6,930 nucleotides of DNA from an uncultured Chlorobiaceae bacterium (GTDB taxonomy: Bacteria; Bacteroidota; Chlorobiia; Chlorobiales; Chlorobiaceae), in contig CAIXCO010000383.1 in NCBI GenBank assembly GCA_903917955.1, positions 1 to 6,930 on the forward strand, in the 5' to 3' direction. The first letter of the stretch is position 1. Each line of letters opens with the position of its first letter. This document shows positions 1-6,486 of the stretch, piece after piece. A program made the position numbers and the translations under genes. The notes under the pieces were generated by a model, which did not search any database, had not been told where the DNA came from, and saw only the letters and a program-made list of their open reading frames with translations.

Positions 1-930
1 CATAGTCAGTTGCAGAGTGATCGAATAGGTGTCGTAAATAGAGCCTATTGAATAGTTGTTTTCGCTTTGTGAATAATTTCTCCCGCCAACAAGATCAATG
101 GTTGGGTAACGGGAAAAATTTTGTTTTTCTATCTCCTTTTTTGCAATTTTAATTTCCTGAACTCCTCCAAGCACCTCTTGATTATTGGCGAGTGCCAGGT
201 CAATCCAGGGCTGAACACTTTTGGGTTCGGGCTGGGCTAAATCAATTTTTTCAGGCACAAGTTTACAGAGCTCATCAGGATAGTGGCCTGTGAGATGCTC
301 CAACTCACGGCGAGTAAATTCCACACTATTGACAATTTCAAGACCATCAGCCAGCGCCATATCATAATTGGCCTGCGCCTCATTAATTTCTGTAAGAGTA
401 GAAAACCCTTTTTCAAAACGTCGTTTAGCCTGCTGAAGCTGTTCCTGGGCTGCCTTGATCAGTGCCTGGCTGAAATTGAGATTATCTTCTGCATAGAGCG
501 CATTACAATAGGCCTCTGTTATCCTGACAATCAATGCAGAATCCTCTTTCTGAAGGTCAATATCACTTTTTGCAGCCAAGGCCTTTGCCTGTTTATAGGC
601 TGCAAAATTCGACAAATTGAGTAAAGGCTGTCGAATCGTCACGCCATAATTGACCGTATTATAGTAACTTGATGAAGTCTTACCTGCCAGGCTGGTATAC
701 TCCATCGCATTACGGCCCCGTGCAGCGTTCATGCGTACACTGGGACGCAACTGGGCCCTCGCCTTGCCGATCTCCTCTCGGTATATCAAATTATCTGCCT
801 TTGCTGCACCAAGCCTTGCATCATACTCTTTTGCATCCTGCCAGGCGGTCGATAAATCGACAGGATTACCATAGAGCGGCAAAGGGGCAAACATAGCCGC
901 CAGAACAACCACTTGTATCAATAGCTTCAT
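1..930 (-). CDS. TolC-family outer-membrane channel protein of a type I secretion system (3' end outside the window)
   Basis: The frame is open from the ATG at 930 to the window edge, giving 310 residues without a stop; the family is usually 420-500 residues, so roughly the last third is missing. Residues 1-21 form a signal peptide (MKLL, then a hydrophobic stretch ending APLPLYG), followed by mature sequence NPVDLSTAWQDA. The protein shows the internal duplication of TolC proteins: AWQDAKEYDARLGAAKA near 29-45 corresponds to WIDLALANNQEVLGGVQ near 242-258. Residues 171-190 carry the helix motif FEKGFSTLTEINEAQANYD typical of T1SS TolC proteins. The product would be a trimeric beta-barrel with a long periplasmic alpha-helical tunnel that docks onto the adaptor. 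An in-frame ATG at 945 is possible, but a GAG lies six bases before the ATG at 930 and the signal peptide starts cleanly there. It begins 36 bases after the adaptor stop codon. Sampled rows are more AT-rich than the ABC genes. Family assignment is firm; the substrate is unknown. Confidence 0.93.
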   Translation of the reverse strand, partial: MKLLIQVVVLAAMFAPLPLYGNPVDLSTAWQDAKEYDARLGAAKADNLIYREEIGKARAQLRPSVRMNAARGRNAMEYTSLAGKTSSSYYNTVNYGVTIRQPLLNLSNFAAYKQAKALAAKSDIDLQKEDSALIVRITEAYCNALYAEDNLNFSQALIKAAQEQLQQAKRRFEKGFSTLTEINEAQANYDMALADGLEIVNSVEFTRRELEHLTGHYPDELCKLVPEKIDLAQPEPKSVQPWIDLALANNQEVLGGVQEIKIAKKEIEKQNFSRYPTIDLVGGRNYSQSENNYSIGSIYDTYSITLQLTM

Positions 931-966
931 GATCAACTCACTCATCGAATTTGGTTATACCCAGCA

Positions 967-2148
967 TTACTCTTCTTTCATTGATACCTCAATCCGCTTG
1001 ATCAACGGATCAACAAGATAGGTCAACAACGAGCGTTCACCCGTCTTGATGACAACCTGAACCGGCATCCCTGGCTGCATTTCACGCTTTCCGAGTGACT
1101 TTATCCCTTCAGGTGTCACAGAGATGCGTGCAAGGTAGTAGGTTGCCCCGGGCATAGCAGGATTTACCTGAGGCTCGGTTACAATATCTTTTGAGAGTGA
1201 CTCAACCACTCCCTGCACAACAAGCTGAGGAGAGTGGGAAAATGATGAAAAGCTCACATTAACCGGCAATCCCTTCTTGATACTGTCGATCAAATGTGGG
1301 GCAACCTTGGTGTCGATAAGAAGTCCCTCGTGGAGCGGTACAATATCCATGATCTTCTGACCTGGCTGGATTATCGCACCTACCGTCTGCACCTGAAGGC
1401 CAACAACCTGGCCTGAGGCGGGTGAGCGTACCTCCGTATCAGCAAGCTCTCCAGCAAGTGCCCTGGTTTTTTCAGCGTCGGCTTCCACTTCAAGCTGTAC
1501 CTGGGCAAGCTGACCCGCCGTACCACTTTTGAACTCAAAAATCTTTAACTCCAATTCATGCTGCTGGTTTAAGGGGGCATAACCATCACGTACCAGCGAC
1601 GCAATAGCCGCTCTTTGTTCATTCATAATATTCAGGGAGGCTCGACGCGACAAAAAAAGCTGGCGCTGATTCATCATATTCCGTTCTGCCAATTGACGGT
1701 CAGGATCATTCAAGAGATCTTTATGAAAAGAGATTGAAGCTGCGCCACGCATCTCCGCCTGCAGGCGATCAGCCGTTGCCCTCATGCCAAGGTAGTGCTG
1801 ATGAACCTCGTCATAGCGAGCTCTGGCACTCTGAGTGTCGAGCATGATCAGCACCTCTCCCTGCTGAACCATCTGTCCCTCCCGGACATTAACCTTTTCG
1901 ACCCTGCCGCCACGCATATTTTCGACAACTTTGCGCTTTGTGGCGATACTGACTACTCCTGAACAGGGAACACCCTCATCAAGGGGCGCGAAAGCGGCCC
2001 ACAGTAGAAATCCGCCAAATCCAACGAGCAGTATCCAGATGCCGAGTTTTACCGTGCTGCGGGTATCACGATACTCTTCACCTTTGCTGCCACTCTCCTT
2101 TTCCCTGGAAAAAGGACTCATTTTTGCTATTGTATCACGAATACTCAT
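967..2148 (-). CDS. HlyD/PrtE-family periplasmic adaptor (membrane fusion) protein
   Basis: The 393-residue product should bridge the inner-membrane ABC transporter and the TolC channel. Residues 1-34 are a charged cytoplasmic tail and 35-54 a single membrane helix (LGIWILLVGFGGFLLWAAFA), so it is an inner-membrane protein facing the periplasm. A first lipoyl half lies near 78-105 (RGGRVEKVNVREGQMVQQGE), helices follow near 106-235, and the second lipoyl half is near 238-270 (VRSPASGQVVGLQVQ). A beta-barrel and the C-terminal HlyD-family signature GMPVQVVIKTGERSLLTYLVDP (near 360-381) close the protein. Compared with usual T1SS adaptors of about 430-480 residues it is short, and the deficit appears to lie in the helical hairpin. 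The gene starts 34 bases after the second ABC gene and ends 36 bases before the TolC gene. I see no good Shine-Dalgarno sequence before the ATG, so translation may depend on coupling. Family assignment is secure. Confidence 0.95.
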   Translation of the reverse strand: MSIRDTIAKMSPFSREKESGSKGEEYRDTRSTVKLGIWILLVGFGGFLLWAAFAPLDEGVPCSGVVSIATKRKVVENMRGGRVEKVNVREGQMVQQGEVLIMLDTQSARARYDEVHQHYLGMRATADRLQAEMRGAASISFHKDLLNDPDRQLAERNMMNQRQLFLSRRASLNIMNEQRAAIASLVRDGYAPLNQQHELELKIFEFKSGTAGQLAQVQLEVEADAEKTRALAGELADTEVRSPASGQVVGLQVQTVGAIIQPGQKIMDIVPLHEGLLIDTKVAPHLIDSIKKGLPVNVSFSSFSHSPQLVVQGVVESLSKDIVTEPQVNPAMPGATYYLARISVTPEGIKSLGKREMQPGMPVQVVIKTGERSLLTYLVDPLIKRIEVSMKEE

Positions 2149-2182
2149 TGCTGTTGTTTAAACTTTTGTCAAAAAAAAGAGA

Positions 2183-3895
2183 TCAGACTTGTGATGCTGA
2201 CACTGAGCGGGCACTCTCGGAGCGTAAAACCGCCAGTACCTCATCACGGGGCCCGCAGTGAACTATCTTTCCTTTTTGCATCACTACCAGCAGATCGGCA
2301 GCGGCAAAAGCACTTGGGCGATGCGTTACAAGAAGAACCGTTTTACCAGCTTTTTTCAAATCTCTGACCGCATCAAGCAGGGAACGTTCACCCGCATCAT
2401 CAAGATTTGCATTGGGTTCGTCGAGCACAAGGAGGGCTGGATTACCATACATCGCTCTGGCAAGGCCAAGTCGCTGCCGCTGTCCGCCCGAGAGAGATCC
2501 TCCCGCCTCACCAATCTGGGTATTATAGCCACGTGGAAGGCGTACAATCATTTCATGGATCCCTGTTCGCTTTGCTGCTTCTATCACCTTTTGAGAATCA
2601 ACTTCAGCGAAACGGGCTATATTTTCAGCAATCGATCCATCAAAAAGTTCAACGTCTTGCGGAAGGTAGCCAATATGAGGCCCAAGTTCCATCCTGTCCC
2701 AACTCTCAACTGGCTCACCATCAAGGAGAACAGCTCCTTTTTTGTCGGGCCACACTCCGACAATGCAGCGTGCCAATGTTGATTTTCCTGATCCAGAGGG
2801 GCCAAGAATGACCGTTACCTTACCGGAAGGAAACATCACCGTAAGATCATCAAGAATTGGTGTCTTACGCCCCTCCGCTGTAGCAGAAAGCCCCTCAAGT
2901 CTTATTTCACCGAAGGGATCCTGATGCCGTGCACCGGGCGCACGCTCTGGAAATGCTTCAAGAAGTTTTTCCAGACGAACAAAGGCCATACGAGCCTGTA
3001 CAAATGGCTTCCAGGTCGCTACCACAAGGTCAAGTGGCTGAAGAGCCCTCGACATGAGTACATTGGCCGCAATCATCGAACCTACCGGCATTTTGCCCTC
3101 AATAACCATGAGTGCACCTGCACCAAGCGTCAGTGATTGCATGCTGTAACGCACAAACTTGGCAAATGCTTGCTGGCGATGCTGCCGATCCAGAGAGTCC
3201 TCAGCCTTGGCAAGCGAATTGTCATGGAACCCGAACCAGCGCTGACGAAGATTTCCCGTCATACCCATCGCATGCAGCGGTTCAATATTGCGAAGCTTGC
3301 TCTGTACATAACGAAAACTGTCATTACCGGCATCAGAGGCAATCTGAATCTCTCTCATACTTAGACGGTGACTGACCCAGGTAACACCAAGCTGTATCAA
3401 GGCAAAAAAGATGGAGAGCCAGCCAAGAAAGGGGCTGAGCAGAAAAATGACGGCAATATAGACGGGCGTCCAGGGTGTATCGAAAAAGGCAATCATTCCA
3501 TTGGCCGTCAGGAACTGGCGAATGTTGGTCAGATCCGAAAATGCCTCTGCTACATTATGCCTGGCGCTGTTCAAATAGGCTTCAAAACTTGCGTTAAAAA
3601 CCAGCGAATTGAGTGCATCATCAAGCTTGACGCCTGCCCGTACCAGAAGGCGCGAACGAAGCCACTCGGCAAAAGCCATCACCGAATAAAAAAAGAGCAG
3701 AAAAAAGGTCACCATAAGAAGCGTCAGTTCACTTCCACTCTTCATGACGCGACCATAGACTTGAAGCATGTAGAGTGTAGGAGTCAACATCAGCACATTG
3801 GCAATCAAGCTGAAAATGCCAATCCACACAAACTCACGTCGAAACTCCCAGAGCTGACGGGTTAATGCACTGCGTTTAAAAAAATCTGATTTCAT
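2183..3895 (-). CDS. Type I secretion ABC transporter, PrtD type (second of a tandem pair)
   Basis: The 570-residue product is an inner-membrane half-transporter that couples ATP hydrolysis to substrate export. The N-terminal part carries membrane helices, roughly at 24-46, 57-76, 140-174 and 250-290, and there is no C39 peptidase or peptidase-like domain ahead of them, as in PrtD/RsaD-type exporters of RTX proteases and S-layer proteins. The nucleotide-binding domain is complete: Walker A GPSGSGKST at 365-373, Q-loop Gln413, signature LSGGQ at 468-472, Walker B LLVLDEP ending near 494 with catalytic Glu493, D-loop NLDD, and switch His525. The sequence DEPNANLD after Walker B is characteristic of this subfamily. 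It begins 25 bases after the stop of the first ABC gene. The bases before its ATG read CTCCTCTT, so there is no recognisable Shine-Dalgarno site. It probably pairs with its neighbour as a heterodimer, though a homodimer cannot be excluded. Confidence 0.96.
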   Translation of the reverse strand: MKSDFFKRSALTRQLWEFRREFVWIGIFSLIANVLMLTPTLYMLQVYGRVMKSGSELTLLMVTFFLLFFYSVMAFAEWLRSRLLVRAGVKLDDALNSLVFNASFEAYLNSARHNVAEAFSDLTNIRQFLTANGMIAFFDTPWTPVYIAVIFLLSPFLGWLSIFFALIQLGVTWVSHRLSMREIQIASDAGNDSFRYVQSKLRNIEPLHAMGMTGNLRQRWFGFHDNSLAKAEDSLDRQHRQQAFAKFVRYSMQSLTLGAGALMVIEGKMPVGSMIAANVLMSRALQPLDLVVATWKPFVQARMAFVRLEKLLEAFPERAPGARHQDPFGEIRLEGLSATAEGRKTPILDDLTVMFPSGKVTVILGPSGSGKSTLARCIVGVWPDKKGAVLLDGEPVESWDRMELGPHIGYLPQDVELFDGSIAENIARFAEVDSQKVIEAAKRTGIHEMIVRLPRGYNTQIGEAGGSLSGGQRQRLGLARAMYGNPALLVLDEPNANLDDAGERSLLDAVRDLKKAGKTVLLVTHRPSAFAAADLLVVMQKGKIVHCGPRDEVLAVLRSESARSVSASQV

Positions 3896-3920
3896 AAGAG
3901 GAGCTATTTGCTTCTAAGAG

Positions 3921-5636
3921 TTATCCTTGAGGGTTCGGGTTCGAAGGCTGCCGGGCTGCCGGTGGCGACTGCAGTGCCTCCATAACCTCCTGGCAAGTGC
4001 CAAATCGCTGTACCTGCCCGTCAACCAGTACAAGCATATGCTCTATTGCGCCTAGAATATTCAACCTATGCGTTATAACAATCACCGTGGTGCCCTGTTT
4101 CCTCAACAGTTTTACTGTATTGAGTAATGCTGCATCGCCAGCTTCGTCAAGACTTGCGTTTGGCTCATCGAGAACGACAAACTTTGGCATGTCGTAAACC
4201 GCCCTGGCAAGAGCAACGCGCTGCCGTTCGCCGCCTGAAAGAAAACAACCATCATCGCCAATCTGGGTATCGTAGCGCTTCGGAAGTTGTTCAATAAAAG
4301 CATCAAGGCCAACCATGCGGCATGCCTCACTCACTTTTTCAAGGTCAGGATCACCAAAACGCGCAATATTTTCAGCAATGGTACCTTCAAAAAGTTCCAC
4401 ATTCTGTGGTAAATAGCCAATATACCGGCCAAGCTCCTCCTTGTCCCACTGATAGATGTCGTTCCCGTCAAGCCGTACCTTCCCCTGCAATGCTGGCCAG
4501 ACACCTACCAGCAACCTTGCCAGGGTAGTTTTTCCTGAAGCTGAAGGGCCGACAATGGCCAGGGAGCCGCCTGGAGCAACCCTGAAACTTACCCCTTTGA
4601 GAATCTGTACCTGGCTTCTTGGGGCTCCGGCAATAACACTTTCAACAGAGAGAACGCCTGTCGGTGCAGGAAGAACCATCCCTTTCTCTTGCAACGGAAA
4701 CTCCTTCAGGAAACTCTCCATACGATTGAATGACTCGAGGGCTCCCTCTACCTGGCGCCAACTCCCTATAATCTGAACAAGAGGTGCAAGCACCCTTCCA
4801 CCAAGAATAGATGCCACAATCATGCCTGAACCATGGAGTTCACCCTTCAAGGTAAGCCAGCAGCCCATGCCAAGCAAAAGAGAGCCAAGCAGACTCTGTA
4901 CCAGTTTGGAAAGAGCTGCATTTGTGCCTCCATGATCGGAAGCTTCGGCCTGCTTGAGAAGGAAATCTTGCTGAACGCTTAACCAGCGCTTATGGATGTG
5001 AGCAAGCATTCCCATCGATTCGATAACCTGTGCGTTACGGATGACCCCGTCAGCGTAACTCTGTGCACTGACAGCACTCCGATTTGCGGCACGAAGTGGC
5101 TCACGAATACGGCGTTCATTAATGACGCCAATGGCGAACTGCGCCACTGCACCGGCAACAGCAAACCAGCCGAGGGCGGGCGCAAGCATAAAAATAATTA
5201 CCAAAACGAGCAAGGCGAGCGGAGTATCAATAATAGCAAGAAGGGCTACAGAAGGCAGAAACTCACGAAGGACCTTCATATCACGTAGAGCCTGGGCACC
5301 TACGGGAATGTTCTGAATTCTTGCCGCAAAGATGGCGCCAAACACCCGATCCCTTAAATTCTTGTCGAGTTCCATACCGGCCTCATGCATGATTTGACGA
5401 CGTACCCACTCGAGCGCCTCGAGAAGCAGGTAAACGCCAACCACAAGAAGAGTCAGCATGAGCAGTGTTGCATGACTGCGGCTGTTGACCACGCGATCAT
5501 AAACCTCCATCATATATGCACTTGGTGCGAGCACAAGCACATTGACAACGACACTGAAATAAAAAGTCCGTTTGACGAATGGTGTGAGCGCAGCAAGAGC
5601 CTCGCGTAAGGGTGATATTTCTTTAACTCGTTTCAC
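3921..5636 (-). CDS. Type I secretion ABC transporter, PrtD type (first of a tandem pair)
   Basis: This 571-residue half-transporter is the first gene of the secretion operon. It aligns along its whole length with the next gene; for example VNVLVLAPSAYMMEVYDRV here matches ANVLMLTPTLYMLQVYGRV there. Membrane helices lie roughly at 24-44, 58-76, 130-172 and 245-290. The ATPase domain has Walker A GPSASGKTT at 363-371, Q-loop Gln411, Walker B VVLDEP with Glu491, D-loop SLDE and His523. The signature is LSGGE (466-470) instead of the usual LSGGQ; the catalytic residues otherwise look intact, so this is not an obviously dead ATPase. There is no N-terminal C39-like domain. The C-terminus is a short Pro/Asn/Gln-rich tail that the paralogue lacks. 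Translation starts at a GTG at 5636, supported by AAGGA at 5650-5646, nine bases upstream. It likely works as a heterodimer with the neighbouring ABC protein. Confidence 0.95.
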   Translation of the reverse strand: MKRVKEISPLREALAALTPFVKRTFYFSVVVNVLVLAPSAYMMEVYDRVVNSRSHATLLMLTLLVVGVYLLLEALEWVRRQIMHEAGMELDKNLRDRVFGAIFAARIQNIPVGAQALRDMKVLREFLPSVALLAIIDTPLALLVLVIIFMLAPALGWFAVAGAVAQFAIGVINERRIREPLRAANRSAVSAQSYADGVIRNAQVIESMGMLAHIHKRWLSVQQDFLLKQAEASDHGGTNAALSKLVQSLLGSLLLGMGCWLTLKGELHGSGMIVASILGGRVLAPLVQIIGSWRQVEGALESFNRMESFLKEFPLQEKGMVLPAPTGVLSVESVIAGAPRSQVQILKGVSFRVAPGGSLAIVGPSASGKTTLARLLVGVWPALQGKVRLDGNDIYQWDKEELGRYIGYLPQNVELFEGTIAENIARFGDPDLEKVSEACRMVGLDAFIEQLPKRYDTQIGDDGCFLSGGERQRVALARAVYDMPKFVVLDEPNASLDEAGDAALLNTVKLLRKQGTTVIVITHRLNILGAIEHMLVLVDGQVQRFGTCQEVMEALQSPPAARQPSNPNPQG

Positions 5637-5645
5637 AGCAGTTGA

Positions 5646-5650
5646 TCCTT
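5646..5650 (-). promoter_or_regulatory. Ribosome-binding site for the first ABC transporter gene
   Basis: On the minus strand the sequence AAGGA lies nine bases before the GTG codon at 5636. It supports the GTG as the start. It is the clearest Shine-Dalgarno site of the secretion operon; the second ABC gene and the adaptor gene lack an evident one. Confidence 0.6.
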
Positions 5651-5657
5651 GTATGCA

Positions 5658-5686
5658 ATAATATCAATTCGCCATCTTTTTCTAAA
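5658..5686 (-). promoter_or_regulatory. Possible sigma70-type promoter for the secretion operon
   Basis: On the minus strand TTTAGA (5686-5681, 4 of 6 matches to the -35 consensus) is followed after 17 bases by TATTAT (5663-5658, 5 of 6 matches to -10). Transcription would begin near 5651, leaving an untranslated leader of only about 15 bases that just includes the ribosome-binding site. The region is AT-rich, including a run of eight T, so chance matches are likely. The operon could instead be read from the promoter of the upstream small gene. Confidence 0.3.
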
Positions 5687-5789
5687 AAAAACAACAGCGT
5701 CGTTCATCAACAACCTCTCTCGCAGCACACCTGTAACTGCAAAAAACTGTTCCAGGCTGCTACGAAAAAATTTCTTCAAAATTTAAGCT

Positions 5790-5999
5790 TCACTCTGCAG
5801 GAAGGAGTTCAATCAGCGCTTGCTGATAAGCACTGTGAGCAGTTTGAGCAATAGCCAACTGCATCTGCAGACGCCTGATTTCACTTTCAGCAATTTTAAC
5901 GTTCATCAACTGTTTCTGTGTAGACTCAGGAAGCTCAGAAACGTTATACGTCTTTCCATTGTGGGTCAATGTCGGTTCTTCGTTCTTTGTTACAGCCAT
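5790..5999 (-). CDS. Small uncharacterised protein, DUF6447-like
   Basis: The product from the ATG at 5999 has 69 residues: MAVTKNEEPTLTHNGKTYNV, then an acidic/polar turn (SELPEST), then a long predicted helix from about 27 to 66 with heptad-like spacing (IAESEIRRLQMQLAIAQTAH). There is no signal peptide or membrane segment, so it is probably cytoplasmic. The pattern 'LTxNGKxY...L...QL......EIxRLQxQLAIAQTAxxAYxxAL' matches my memory of the small bacterial proteins grouped as DUF6447, whose function is unknown. An in-frame ATG at 6056 would add 19 hydrophobic residues (MFVMVWCIFFEKTINDIFI), but it falls at the predicted transcription start, so I prefer 5999. No clear Shine-Dalgarno site is seen, and an AT-only-looking hairpin (GATAAA...TTTATC, 6018-6000) directly precedes the start codon. 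It lies 153 bases upstream of the secretion operon on the same strand. A link to secretion is inferred from position only. Confidence 0.75.
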   Translation of the reverse strand: MAVTKNEEPTLTHNGKTYNVSELPESTQKQLMNVKIAESEIRRLQMQLAIAQTAHSAYQQALIELLPAE

Positions 6000-6063
6000 G
6001 ATAAAAATATCATTTATCGTTTTTTCAAAAAAAATACACCAAACCATTACAAACATGGAAACA

Positions 6064-6092
6064 AGTATAGGACACTATCGCCAAATATACAA
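6064..6092 (-). promoter_or_regulatory. Sigma70-type promoter upstream of the small DUF6447-like gene
   Basis: On the minus strand TTGTAT (6092-6087) and TATACT (6069-6064, 5 of 6 matches to -10) are separated by exactly 17 bases. Transcription would begin near 6057, giving a leader of about 58 bases before the ATG at 5999. This is the best promoter-like pair in the window. It may also serve the secretion operon, since I see no strong terminator between the small gene and the first ABC gene. The -35 box matches at only three positions. Confidence 0.45.
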
Positions 6093-6235
6093 GCCTTCAT
6101 TTTATATTTACCAACTCGAATGCCCAAGTGCAATAACGGACAAGAGCAAAATAAAATTATAGTTTTGATGAAGATAACAACTGAATACTACAAACAAAAA
6201 AATCACACCTCTTTGCTCTACTTTTCTTCTCCAGC

Positions 6236-6255
6236 CAATCAATCAATCAATCAAT
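6236..6255. repeat. Tetranucleotide repeat (CAAT)5
   Basis: Five perfect tandem copies of CAAT (ATTG on the minus strand) fill these 20 bases in non-coding DNA. Such tracts can change length by slipped-strand mispairing. The tract does not lie in a supported gene, and it is about 145 bases upstream of the promoter of the small gene on the minus strand, so an effect on expression is only a possibility. Confidence 0.85.
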
Positions 6256-6402
6256 TCCCAACGAGTCCGCAAAATCCAGGGATTCTTGAGCTGCAAATAC
6301 ACTTCGCCATAAAAAAGCTGTTTAGTAGACGATGCCGCTTTCAGCCCTATAATCAAGATTACGATACTCTATTATTACGATTTTTGTAAATAAAGATTCA
6401 TG

Positions 6403-6486
6403 TTACTGGCCACAACCTGCGACCCAACAAAACATTCCGGAGATCTCAAGAGGAGCAATAAAGCCATCAATCAACTCTTCATTCAT
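6403..6486 (-). CDS. Very short frame, second half of a possible split small gene
   Basis: The frame encodes 27 residues beginning MNEELIDGFIAPLEISGMF and ending CWVAGCGQ, followed by TAA. Its ATG overlaps the TGA of the preceding short frame by eight bases (ATGAATGA), so it sits in the +1 frame relative to it. The composition (mixed charged, hydrophobic and aromatic residues with Gly-Cys at the end) looks like protein rather than random AT-rich translation. It has no ribosome-binding site of its own. Either it is translated by coupling, or it is the C-terminal half of one protein interrupted by a single-base frameshift. I do not recognise a family. Confidence 0.35.
   Translation of the reverse strand: MNEELIDGFIAPLEISGMFCWVAGCGQ

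Larger units (their letters stand above)
6000..6402. other. AT-rich intergenic region without a convincing gene
   Basis: Between the small gene and the short frames next to recQ I find no reading frame with both a plausible start and protein-like composition. The row 6001-6060 has only 13 G/C of 60. The stretch contains the promoter of the small gene, a (CAAT)5 tract, a partial inverted repeat at 6254-6284 and a pair of 8-base direct repeats ATTACGAT at 6358-6365 and 6374-6381. No convincing intrinsic terminator for the genes to the right was found; AAAGC...GCTTTTTT on the minus strand (about 6332-6309) has only a five-base stem and a long loop. Confidence 0.6.

Noticed and set aside
5722..5760. 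Bulged dyad GCAG..CCTG / CAGG..CTGC in the leader of the secretion operon
   Set aside because: Two four-base stems with an unpaired CACA on one side only and a long loop; no riboswitch or terminator pattern can be supported.
5765..5787. AAATTT-TGAAG-AAATTT followed by TTT just after the small gene's stop codon, as a terminator
   Set aside because: The stem has only six A-T pairs, too weak for an intrinsic terminator.
5790..6056. Longer start (ATG at 6056) for the DUF6447-like gene
   Set aside because: The start would coincide with the predicted transcription start, there is no ribosome-binding site, and the added 19 residues are unlike the family's usual N-terminus.
6108..6206. A 32-residue hydrophobic frame on the minus strand starting at GTG 6206
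   Set aside because: The AGAGG before it is only one base from the GTG, and AT-rich sequence readily gives hydrophobic translations; nothing else supports it.
6348..6353. Perfect TATAAT on the plus strand, with TAGACG 16 bases upstream
   Set aside because: It would drive transcription antisense to the short frames and recQ, with no plus-strand gene behind it except a 33-codon frame at 6400-6501 that is the shadow of the minus-strand frames. A chance match in AT-rich DNA is likely.
5820..6389. A 189-codon frame on the plus strand
   Set aside because: It lies antisense to the DUF6447-like gene and then runs through AT-rich spacer DNA including the CAAT tract; the translation has no domain-like pattern and no ribosome-binding site.
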